Below are positions 1 through 7,183 of a stretch of 64,000 bases of DNA, in pieces. The position numbers and the translations under genes were made by a program. Every line of letters starts with the position of its first letter. Position 1 is the stretch's first letter. The stretch is from the NCBI RefSeq assembly GCF_001911425.1, contig NZ_MPPL01000001.1, positions 4,848,282-4,912,281 of the forward strand. The letters run 5' to 3'. This DNA is from Mucilaginibacter polytrichastri. GTDB taxonomy: Bacteria; Bacteroidota; Bacteroidia; Sphingobacteriales; Sphingobacteriaceae. The notes below the pieces were generated by a model, which had not been told where the DNA came from, ran no database searches, and saw only the letters and a program-made list of their open reading frames with translations.

Positions 1-2476
1 GTACTTCATCAGAAGGTGCATCCTGCTGATCTGGCTGCTGATCTTGTTTACGTTGCTGACGCTGTTTGCCTGCCGGTGTGCTGGCGCCGAAACGATAGCC
101 CAGGGTAAACAACACAATCCGCGTAGCAAAACGGCGCTCTGAATATTGGGTTAACGCGCCACCATCGCTCACCACTTCCGATTTAAATTTACGGGTATTG
201 AAGATATCGCGGGCATTGGCGCTAAAGTTTAGTGTTTTGGTAATGTCATACTTTAAGCCGCCATCCATACCATACATAGCTTTCATGGTACCTTGCGCAA
301 TTACCTGCGGGCCCTGGTAGTCGCCACGCAGCTGGATGCCAAATTTAGGGAATGGCTTAATGTTGCCGGTTAAGTTGGCATTCCAGGAATAACCAGAGGT
401 TGTTTGTATGTTTAATGCAGGGTCGCCCTGTATGTTACGGTAGTAAACGTTTACGTTACCGGTAAGGTCAACCTTCGATCCTACGTTTACTTTAGCAATA
501 AACTCGTAACCTGCGTTCGATGCGCTTTTAAGGTTCTCAAACTTGGTTAAGGTAACCGTGCTGCTGTTATCATACAGGGTACGGATCTGCTGTATATTAT
601 CATTAGTTAAACGGTAGTATAATGATGAAGTTAACGTCAGGGTTTTCCAGTAGTTGATATAGCTTAACTCAAACGCATGGGTATCTTCCGGTTTTAAATC
701 CGGGTTACCTTGCTGGTAGTTCTGGCGGTCGCTTCTATCCAGAAAAGGAGAGATCTGCCTGTCGCGCGGGCGGCTTACACGGCGGCTGTAGCTTAACTGC
801 AAGGTTTGGTTCTCGGTTAATTTATCGGTTAAAAAAACACTTGGATACACCCTAAAGTAATCTTGCTTGTGCTGCTCGGTAACACCTGCCGAAGTTGTAG
901 TAGTATTAATATGGGCATCCTCTAAACGTAAACCACCCTGTATCCCAAACTTGCCAAACTGTTGCTGGTAATTGGTATACACCGCATGCACCTGCTCGTT
1001 ATATACAAAGTGGTTGCTCAGCGTGTCAGAATATACAAACTGGTTAATGGTATTATTCAAGGTGTCAACCAGGTAGTTGTTGTCGTTTTTGTTAAAGGTA
1101 CTACGGTAGCCCATTTCTAAACGATTATTGTGGTTTAGTGGCAATACATAGTCGGCCTGTAAATTTAAGTTGTGCTGGCGGCCAATAGTAAGGTTATGCT
1201 GCAACAATGACGAGGTAGAATCTACACCGTTGTTAATGTAATCATAAGCGGTATTAAAGTTGTCGGTATTGTTGTTTCTACTGGTAGAGTAACCAACATT
1301 TGCAGTTAACTCTTGCTGAGGTTTTTTGTATTTATGGCTAAAATCGAGGTTAAAATCGAGGTTGTTACCATTACCGTTACTTGCATTATTCCGGTTCTGA
1401 ATTTGGTTTAAGCCACCACCCATAATGGTTGTAGCACCTGTTTGGTAACGATCATTATCGCGGATGTTGATATTATTAGAGAAACTCAATACCGTTTTAC
1501 GATCGAGGTTAAAATCGATACCACTGCGGATGTTGTTAGACGTAATCTTAAATTCCTGGTCATTAACCTGGTGCTGTTGGATTGTATTGCCCAGGCTGTC
1601 TTTAGTAGTGGTATTGCTTAAGCCATTACCTAAACGCGTACCTTTACGGTAGCTATAGTTGGTATAAACGTTAATCAGTTTATTTTGATAGGTTAAGTTT
1701 ACCGAGCCATTATAGGTATGCTGCGTACCAGCAGTGGCAGTAACCGAACCGTTAAAACCTATCTGTGCATTTCTTTTCAACACAATGTTGATGATGCCCG
1801 ACTGGCCTTCTGCATCGTATTTAGAAGAGGGGTTGGTTATTACCTCAATGTTTTCGATAGAGCTGGCCGGGATAGATTGTAAAATATCGCTGAGGTTGGC
1901 CCCTGTTAAAGCCGATGGTTTACCGTTGATTAATACGCGTACGCTGCTCGAGCCGCGCAGGTTAATATTACCATCAACATCCACCTGTACAGATGGCACG
2001 TTACTTAGCAAATCTGTAGCAGAACCACCCTGACTTACCAAACTCTGGTCAACACTAAATACTTTTTTATCGGTACTTAGTTGTATCTGGCTACGCTGTG
2101 CGGTAATGGTAACCTCTTTTAGTACCCCCTTTGATCCACGCAATTTAATAGCTCCCAGATTAACTGTATTACCCTTTATATTTAAACTGTCTTTTGTGAA
2201 AGAAATATAACCTACAAACGTAGCCCTGAATAAATAGTAGCCATCGGGTACGCCGGTTAGTTTAAAATTACCCTGCAAATCGGTTTGCATACTTTTAACA
2301 GGCTGATTGTCTGATTTACGCACAATGGCAACGGTAGCAAAGTCCAGTATTTTGCCGGTAGCTGCATCAACAAGCTTACCCGACACGGTACCTCCGGTTG
2401 TTTGCGCCTGGGTATTAAAGGCAACAAATAGCAAACCGGCTATAATAAATAATTTAGATAGTACTCTTAAGTTCAT
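1..2476 (-). CDS. Outer-membrane beta-barrel receptor (TonB-dependent-receptor-like), 3' end cut by window
   Basis: The reading frame is open on the minus strand from an ATG at 2476 to the left edge, so at least 825 residues are present and the stop is missing. It starts with a signal peptide of about 25 residues ending in TQAQ. A carboxypeptidase-regulatory-like beta-sandwich follows (about residues 30-105), then a plug-like domain (about 115-225, containing VDGNINLRGSSSVRVLING and ending in IEVITNPSSKYDAEG), then a long Asn/Tyr-rich barrel. This order is that of the OMP_b-brl_3 family, which resembles TonB-dependent receptors; the substrate cannot be told. The last visible residues are Gln/Asp-rich and look close to the C-terminus. 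No SusD-like partner is visible, so a polysaccharide-utilisation role is not supported. Confidence 0.9.
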   Translation of the reverse strand, partial: MNLRVLSKLFIIAGLLFVAFNTQAQTTGGTVSGKLVDAATGKILDFATVAIVRKSDNQPVKSMQTDLQGNFKLTGVPDGYYLFRATFVGYISFTKDSLNIKGNTVNLGAIKLRGSKGVLKEVTITAQRSQIQLSTDKKVFSVDQSLVSQGGSATDLLSNVPSVQVDVDGNINLRGSSSVRVLINGKPSALTGANLSDILQSIPASSIENIEVITNPSSKYDAEGQSGIINIVLKRNAQIGFNGSVTATAGTQHTYNGSVNLTYQNKLINVYTNYSYRKGTRLGNGLSNTTTKDSLGNTIQQHQVNDQEFKITSNNIRSGIDFNLDRKTVLSFSNNINIRDNDRYQTGATTIMGGGLNQIQNRNNASNGNGNNLDFNLDFSHKYKKPQQELTANVGYSTSRNNNTDNFNTAYDYINNGVDSTSSLLQHNLTIGRQHNLNLQADYVLPLNHNNRLEMGYRSTFNKNDNNYLVDTLNNTINQFVYSDTLSNHFVYNEQVHAVYTNYQQQFGKFGIQGGLRLEDAHINTTTTSAGVTEQHKQDYFRVYPSVFLTDKLTENQTLQLSYSRRVSRPRDRQISPFLDRSDRQNYQQGNPDLKPEDTHAFELSYINYWKTLTLTSSLYYRLTNDNIQQIRTLYDNSSTVTLTKFENLKSASNAGYEFIAKVNVGSKVDLTGNVNVYYRNIQGDPALNIQTTSGYSWNANLTGNIKPFPKFGIQLRGDYQGPQVIAQGTMKAMYGMDGGLKYDITKTLNFSANARDIFNTRKFKSEVVSDGGALTQYSERRFATRIVLFTLGYRFGASTPAGKQRQQRKQDQQPDQQDAPSDEV

Positions 2477-2675
2477 GCTGCAAAAATCAATGTTTTAAAC
2501 ATCGATAAACCATAAAGCATGTAACTTTGTTGATATTACAACACCCGTTTAAGGTAAAATTTCTATTACCAAATTAGGCTGATATTCCGATTTAATAAGC
2601 CAATATATGTTTTTTATAAGCCATAGCGCTTAATAATATCCTTAAAATATGGTACGTATTAAAATCTGCTACAGC

Positions 2676-3491
2676 TTATAATAATGATGGCGATACACCG
2701 AATGTCTTTTTAAAAGCAAAAGAGAAATGCGACAGGTTTTCGAAACCTACATCGAGGTACACCGCAGATGGTTTTGCGCCTTTTTCTTTAATCAGATAAT
2801 ACGCCTCGCTCAGCCTTCTGTGCTGCAACCATTGCCCCGGCGATGTACTGAATATTTTTCCGAAGTCGCGCTTAAAGCCGGCCAGGCTGCGCCCGGTTAG
2901 TTTGGCAAAGTTATTAACCGGCACATTGTACATATAATGCTGGTTCATAAAGGCTTCGAGGTCTATTTTATAAGGCTCTGCAAAATCAAAAAGCAAATCT
3001 TTAACAGATGGATCTGCTTTTAATATCAGCTCTATAGCTTCTTTCGTTTTTAATTCAATAAGCGCAGTGCTAAGCCTGTCGGGTTGGCTAAAGTAAGGCA
3101 GTAAGGATTCGAAATAACCCTTAATAAACGGATCATCGGGCAACACCCTGTACTTGTCACCCGTGTAGTGCCCGGTAGCCTGGATGTTGTTATCCAGGCT
3201 ATATCGCCGTAAAATATCCTGATTAAAAAAAATATTAATGGCTTTAAATTCGCCGCCGCCGGAGGGTGGTATCTTAACCGACTTTAACAATTGATTACGC
3301 CTTACCAAGGCTATGGTGCCCTCCTTAACCATACTTTCTCCTTTTGTAGTGGCACAATGCACCGCACCGGATATAATGTAACCTAACGAATGCTCATGCA
3401 CAAACTGTTCATTACTCCGCTTCTTTTCATCCATGCAAGAGTAAAGCAGGTTGTTAAGCAGTATGTGATCGTTATCCTGTACCATCATCAA
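2676..3491 (-). CDS. AraC family transcriptional regulator
   Basis: A 271-residue protein with the AraC/XylS layout: an N-terminal cupin-like sensor region (about 1-160) and a C-terminal double helix-turn-helix (about 170-271). The second helix-turn-helix carries the family signature around DVGFENLSHFSFAFKKTFG. It should bind DNA and activate or repress transcription in response to an unknown ligand. It follows the SDR gene with a 2-bp gap on the same strand, so the two are probably co-transcribed and the SDR product may make or remove the inducer (inference). Family assignment is secure; target genes are unknown. Confidence 0.92.
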   Translation of the reverse strand: MMMVQDNDHILLNNLLYSCMDEKKRSNEQFVHEHSLGYIISGAVHCATTKGESMVKEGTIALVRRNQLLKSVKIPPSGGGEFKAINIFFNQDILRRYSLDNNIQATGHYTGDKYRVLPDDPFIKGYFESLLPYFSQPDRLSTALIELKTKEAIELILKADPSVKDLLFDFAEPYKIDLEAFMNQHYMYNVPVNNFAKLTGRSLAGFKRDFGKIFSTSPGQWLQHRRLSEAYYLIKEKGAKPSAVYLDVGFENLSHFSFAFKKTFGVSPSLL

Positions 3492-3493
3492 AT

Positions 3494-4306
3494 TTACCTT
3501 AACTGGCTCATAAATAGTTTATCCATCATCCGGTCGGATAATATTTTTCTCAGAAACAGAAGCGGTTTTGCCGCAAAGCCACCTACATATCTCGTTTTAG
3601 GATTCTTTGCTTCGATAGCTTTCTTTACCAGCTTGGTAATTACTTCGGGCTCTGCCACACGGTGACCCTGGGTTTTAGATATCCCGGCAAGTTTTTCTGC
3701 CATTTTACGATACATTCCATTACCCGAAATTTTTACCAGGTTTTCCATTGCAATATCACTCCATTCAGATTTTACGCCTCCCGGCTCAATCACTACTACA
3801 TCGATACCGAAAGGCTTAACCTCATTACGTAAGGCATCACTCAAAGCTTCGAGCGCAAACTTACTGGCGTGGTACCACCCGCCCAAAGGCATAGCAAACT
3901 TACCGCCAATAGACGAGATATTAATAATACGCCCAAATTGCTGCTTACGCATTTGCGGTATAACCAACTGCGATAGCCTTGCAGCACCAAATACGTTTAC
4001 ATCCAACTGGTATTTGGCATCGGCAATGGGCACATCTTCAATAGCACCGTATGAGCCAAAGCCAGCATTATTAATCAGTACATCTATCCTACCCTCGGCT
4101 TTAATAATGGCATCAACGCCGCTAAACATAGATGCTTCGTTGGTTACATCCATCTCTAACAGTTTTACACCCAGCAAGCGGATATCTTCCATCTTATCCA
4201 TGCGACGGGCAGCGCCATAAACAATGTGCCCATCCTTTAGCAGCTCTTTAGCAAACTCTTTACCCATGCCGGCAGATGCGCCGGTTATTAATATTACCTT
4301 TTTCAT
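3494..4306 (-). CDS. SDR family NAD(P)-dependent oxidoreductase
   Basis: A 270-residue classical short-chain dehydrogenase/reductase. The glycine-rich cofactor motif TGASAGMGKE lies at about residues 7-16, the NNAG motif at about 79-82, and the catalytic Tyr/Lys pair is in YHASK. Basic and polar residues after the first fold (ARRMDK) suggest NADP(H) preference, which is inference. It is the first gene of a likely two-gene operon with the downstream AraC regulator. The substrate is unknown. The length and all core motifs are normal for the family. Confidence 0.92.
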   Translation of the reverse strand: MKKVILITGASAGMGKEFAKELLKDGHIVYGAARRMDKMEDIRLLGVKLLEMDVTNEASMFSGVDAIIKAEGRIDVLINNAGFGSYGAIEDVPIADAKYQLDVNVFGAARLSQLVIPQMRKQQFGRIINISSIGGKFAMPLGGWYHASKFALEALSDALRNEVKPFGIDVVVIEPGGVKSEWSDIAMENLVKISGNGMYRKMAEKLAGISKTQGHRVAEPEVITKLVKKAIEAKNPKTRYVGGFAAKPLLFLRKILSDRMMDKLFMSQLR

Positions 4307-4402
4307 TTTTTCTTATCTCTAATTTGTTAAATCAAAGGTGAGGTATAAGCAGCGGTTACAGGTTTGCTGCAAAGCTCAATTTTGCTTTGGTGTAAGGCTC
4401 AT

Positions 4403-4442
4403 AAAAAAGCCGGTGCTACTTAACATAACACCGGCCTTTTTA
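4403..4442 (-). terminator. Intrinsic terminator of the thioredoxin-like lipoprotein gene
   Basis: Stem GCCGGTG (4409-4415) pairs with CACCGGC (4429-4435) around a 13-nt loop. It is flanked by an A-tract on the left and a T-tract on the right, so on the minus strand the hairpin is followed by a run of U. It lies 16 bp after the stop of the gene at 4459-4950. Confidence 0.8.
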
Positions 4443-4458
4443 ATAATATCAATATTAT

Positions 4459-4950
4459 TTATACTTTTTTAGCTGCTTCGATCAGGTCTTTTACAGCCGG
4501 TGCTTTCTCGTATGTTTTAAATAGTTTGCCTTTCTTATCATAAATGGCAATATAAGGCGTAGTCTTGATGTCAAATAATTTCTGCATCTCGTAAGTATAC
4601 CCCTCGGTGCCCACGGTAATGTTAGGGTATGCCGATAAACCAAAGTCGCGGTAAAACTCCTTGATCATTTTATACTGCACAAACGAGATCATCACGATCT
4701 GGATACCGGTTAATTCTTTAAGCTTTGGTTTCAGCTCATACATTAAATGCTGACAGTGGCTGCAATCCGGCGAAAAGTAGATGATCATTACCGGCTTATT
4801 AGGTTTCAATTTAGCGGTGGTAACATTTACACTATCGGTAGTTAAAATATGGTATATGGGCAGGTTCTGAATTTTTGGATTTTGATTCTGCGCCAGAGTA
4901 CAGCCCGTAATAGCTACAAGGGCCAAAATAGATAGAAATACTTGTTTCAT
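4459..4950 (-). CDS. Thioredoxin-like (TlpA/redoxin-type) lipoprotein
   Basis: A 163-residue thioredoxin-fold protein. The start is placed at the ATG at 4950 because it gives a clean lipoprotein signal peptide with lipobox ITGC (Cys17); an upstream in-frame start would add ten polar residues. The redox motif CSHC is at residues 63-66 in the usual setting FSPDCSHCQHL, and a cis-Pro loop (KTTPYI) is near the C-terminus. It is probably anchored in the periplasm and acts as a thiol-disulfide reductase. It is about the usual length for one redoxin domain. Its partner is unknown. Confidence 0.88.
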   Translation of the reverse strand: MKQVFLSILALVAITGCTLAQNQNPKIQNLPIYHILTTDSVNVTTAKLKPNKPVMIIYFSPDCSHCQHLMYELKPKLKELTGIQIVMISFVQYKMIKEFYRDFGLSAYPNITVGTEGYTYEMQKLFDIKTTPYIAIYDKKGKLFKTYEKAPAVKDLIEAAKKV

Positions 4951-5010
4951 TATGGTCAGGGGGTTATGTTCTATAGCCAATATATTTATTTTATTTATCG
5001 ATCATTATTT

Positions 5011-6027
5011 TCAGGCTTCCAGCATTTCTATTTGCCAGGCAATTTGTTCTTCACTTACAGGGAATAACGCATTCTGCCTTACGGTATGATATACAGCATC
5101 AAATATATCATTATAATTAGCCCTTACAGGTGGCTCCATTAAGGTTTCTTTCTCATTATCTGCCCCCATTATTACCAGTTTGCCTTCACTGCCCGGTGCT
5201 TCTATGCCATAAGCAGGATCGGTAGGTAACATGCCGTCAATTAGCTGGGTCTCCTGTACATCGGTACGGCCTTTAATATAGCTGCCAATGGTGCCATGCA
5301 CTACAGATGAGGCCTGGCGCTCGGCCACTAGTAAGCTGCCGGTTAAAAACACATTTAAGCCATTAGGATAACTCAGCCTGAAATGAAAATAATCCGGCAC
5401 CTGCGAACCCGGGCGATGGGTTGAGGTTACTTTGTCATAGCTCAGCGGTTTGCCAAACAAAACAAAAGCCTGGTCGAGCATGTGCGGGCCCAGATCGTAC
5501 ATCAGGCCATTGGCCGGGAAGCCGCTGCTTTCTTTAAATACTTTGGGGCCAATGCCAATGCGGTAACGGTCGTAACGGAAATGCACCTCCACCAGTTCGC
5601 CCAGGCGGCCGCTCTCTATTACTTCTTTTACCGATTGAAATTCGCTGTCGTACCGGCGGTTTTGATAGATCATCAGCTTCTTACCGGTTTCCCGGCTGAT
5701 ATCGAATAAGCGTTTAACTTCTTCTGATGTTGCCGCGGCAGGTTTCTCCAGCAATACATGCTTGCCGGCCTCCATGGCTTCTTTAGCCAACTGATAGTGG
5801 GTGTAGCTCGGCGTGTTAATCACCACCAGTTCTATTTCTTTATCGTTCAGCAACTCGAAGGTATGATCATAACTAATCAGATCTGGGTAGCGTTCGGCAG
5901 CCTTTTTTTCGTGCCGCTCTACAATGGCCTTAAATTTAAACTGTGGATTAGTGCTTAAAAACGGCGCATGGAATAATTTTCCAGACATCCCATAAGCCAG
6001 TAACCCTGTAACTATAGCGTTTTCCAT
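5011..6027 (-). CDS. Gfo/Idh/MocA family oxidoreductase
   Basis: A 338-residue NAD(P)-dependent oxidoreductase. The N-terminal Rossmann fold has a GLLAYGMSGK-type nucleotide loop (residues 8-17) and the family's EKP motif (94-96). The C-terminal GFO_IDH_MocA sheet domain contains a GPHMLDQAF segment with the probable catalytic His. Substrates in this family are sugars, inositols or biliverdin; none can be chosen here. It is divergent from gcvH, with a word-repeat region between them. Confidence 0.9.
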   Translation of the reverse strand: MENAIVTGLLAYGMSGKLFHAPFLSTNPQFKFKAIVERHEKKAAERYPDLISYDHTFELLNDKEIELVVINTPSYTHYQLAKEAMEAGKHVLLEKPAAATSEEVKRLFDISRETGKKLMIYQNRRYDSEFQSVKEVIESGRLGELVEVHFRYDRYRIGIGPKVFKESSGFPANGLMYDLGPHMLDQAFVLFGKPLSYDKVTSTHRPGSQVPDYFHFRLSYPNGLNVFLTGSLLVAERQASSVVHGTIGSYIKGRTDVQETQLIDGMLPTDPAYGIEAPGSEGKLVIMGADNEKETLMEPPVRANYNDIFDAVYHTVRQNALFPVSEEQIAWQIEMLEA

Positions 6028-6125
6028 TTAATTGTTGATGTGGTAATTGTTGATTTGCCAATGCCTTTTTGTATCCATTTAACAATTAACAAATCAACTA
6101 ATGGACAAATTAACAAATTCATAGT
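6028..6125. repeat. Inverted word-repeat region between the MocA gene and gcvH
   Basis: Left words built on TTGTT(A/G)ATTTG and right words built on CAAATTAACAAAT face each other across a short loop. The clearest pair is GTTGATTTG (6049-6057) with CAAATCAAC (6090-6098). The same vocabulary reappears between accB and accC (23557-23729). Confidence 0.55.
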
Positions 6126-6144
6126 TTGATCCGGCAAAAGTTTT

Positions 6145-6152
6145 TATTTTTG
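6145..6152 (+). promoter_or_regulatory. Candidate -7 element of gcvH
   Basis: TATTTTTG matches the Bacteroidota -7 consensus TAnnTTTG and lies 21 bp before the gcvH ATG. A TTTG at 6125-6128 is a possible -33 element, but the spacer (16 bp) is shorter than the usual 19-21. Confidence 0.4.
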
Positions 6153-6173
6153 GGCTCTAATTAAACAAATGAT

Positions 6174-6554
6174 ATGGAATTTCCAGCCGAATTAAAATAT
6201 ACCAAAGATCACGAGTGGATCCGTGTGGAAGGTAACAGTGCTTACATTGGTATTACTGAATTTGCTCAACGCGAATTAGGCGACATCGTTTACATCGATA
6301 TCCCTTCTGTGGGTAAAGAAATTGGTAAAGATGATGTTTTTGGTACGGTTGAAGCAGTGAAAACTGTATCAGACCTGTTTATGCCGGTAACTGGTACAGT
6401 TGAAGAAACTAACTCTTTACTGGATAGCCAACCCGAGCTGGTAAATACCGACCCTTACGGCGATGGCTGGATGGTGAAAGTTACCCTGCAAAATGCTGAA
6501 GACGTTAATACCCTGCTGTCTGCAGACGATTACCAATCGATCATAGGCGCTTAA
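6174..6554 (+). CDS. gcvH: Glycine cleavage system H protein
   Basis: A 126-residue lipoyl carrier of the glycine cleavage system. It shuttles the aminomethyl group between the P, T and L proteins in the cytoplasm. The lipoyl Lys is K63 in TVEAVKTVSDL, and the N-terminus (KYTKDHEWIRVEG) is the family signature. The length is standard. The stop overlaps the start of the next gene by one base, so the VanZ-like gene is translationally coupled. The other glycine cleavage genes are not in the window. Confidence 0.97.
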   Translation: MEFPAELKYTKDHEWIRVEGNSAYIGITEFAQRELGDIVYIDIPSVGKEIGKDDVFGTVEAVKTVSDLFMPVTGTVEETNSLLDSQPELVNTDPYGDGWMVKVTLQNAEDVNTLLSADDYQSIIGA

Positions 6555-6943
6555 TGCTGCAATTCATCAAATATCAGCGACTAACAATCCTGTGGTCGGC
6601 TTTTATATTGATCATGTGCAGCATTTCTATGGGCAAGGTCGGGGAATCACATATGTTTTTCCCCGGCTTTGATAAAATGGTTCATTGCGGGTTCTTCTTT
6701 ATGTTTGTGATATTAGCCGATAACGGCTTGATCAGGCAGCATAAAGGTATTTCCATAGCTACCATATTTTTCGTTGCCTTTTTAGGCGTTTTCTTCGGTG
6801 CATTGATCGAAGTTCTTCAACTCTACATCTTTACCTGGCGCGACGGTAACTGGCCCGACCTTTTTGCCGATACCGTAGGTGTTGGTATGGCAACATTTAG
6901 TATCTTAGTGGTAAATGCTGCCATTAAATATGCCAAAGCTTAA
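6554..6943 (+). CDS. VanZ-like membrane protein
   Basis: A 129-residue protein with four predicted membrane segments. It carries VanZ-family features: FPGFDKMVHCGFFFMF near the second segment and a GALIEVLQ...R.....DLFADTVGVG block near the end. The function of single-domain VanZ proteins is not established. It starts on the last base of the gcvH stop (ATG overlap) and overlaps the following small lipoprotein gene, so the three form one operon. Confidence 0.85.
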   Translation: MLQFIKYQRLTILWSAFILIMCSISMGKVGESHMFFPGFDKMVHCGFFFMFVILADNGLIRQHKGISIATIFFVAFLGVFFGALIEVLQLYIFTWRDGNWPDLFADTVGVGMATFSILVVNAAIKYAKA

Positions 6944-7076
6944 AATATCCCTCCTGTTGCTGGTCATTGTTTCAATGACGGCCTCGTCATGCGGCTTGTT
7001 CCATAAAAGCTGTAACTGCCCCCATTTTAGCGATGTGATAAAAAAATCACACACCCGTGCAACGTTAGCTGCATAA
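6930..7076 (+). CDS. Small lipoprotein, 48 residues
   Basis: A short frame starting at ATG 6930, inside the end of the VanZ-like gene, and ending at TAA 7074-7076. The product has a hydrophobic signal segment and a lipobox-like ASSC (Cys21), followed by a short Cys-rich mature part (CGLFHKSCNCPHF). The signal peptide, lipobox and overlap with the upstream gene make it likely real; the function is unknown. Confidence 0.65.
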   Translation: MPKLKISLLLLVIVSMTASSCGLFHKSCNCPHFSDVIKKSHTRATLAA

Positions 7077-7098
7077 TTGCGTCTGTTGATTAGTGTAT

Positions 7099-7114
7099 AA
7101 CTAATTATTTAGTT
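7099..7114. promoter_or_regulatory. Upstream copy of a palindromic operator
   Basis: Perfect inverted repeat AACTAA-N4-TTAGTT. It is part of a 13-base direct repeat TGTATAACTAATT that recurs exactly 40 bp downstream. It lies 85 bp before the start codon of the barrel gene at 7184. Confidence 0.7.
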
Positions 7115-7132
7115 AAAAAATGTTAATTCGTT

Positions 7133-7162
7133 TTGTATAACTAATTTCTTAGTTTAACTTTA
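7133..7162 (+). promoter_or_regulatory. Promoter of the 7184 barrel gene with an operator in its spacer
   Basis: TTG (7133-7135), a 19-bp spacer and TAACTTTA (7155-7162) fit the Bacteroidota TTTG-N19-TAnnTTTG promoter. The second palindrome AACTAA-N4-TTAGTT occupies 7139-7154, that is, the spacer. A protein bound there should block RNA polymerase, so repression is the likely mode. Confidence 0.65.
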
Positions 7163-7183
7163 GCTTATCACTAACAACGCACA

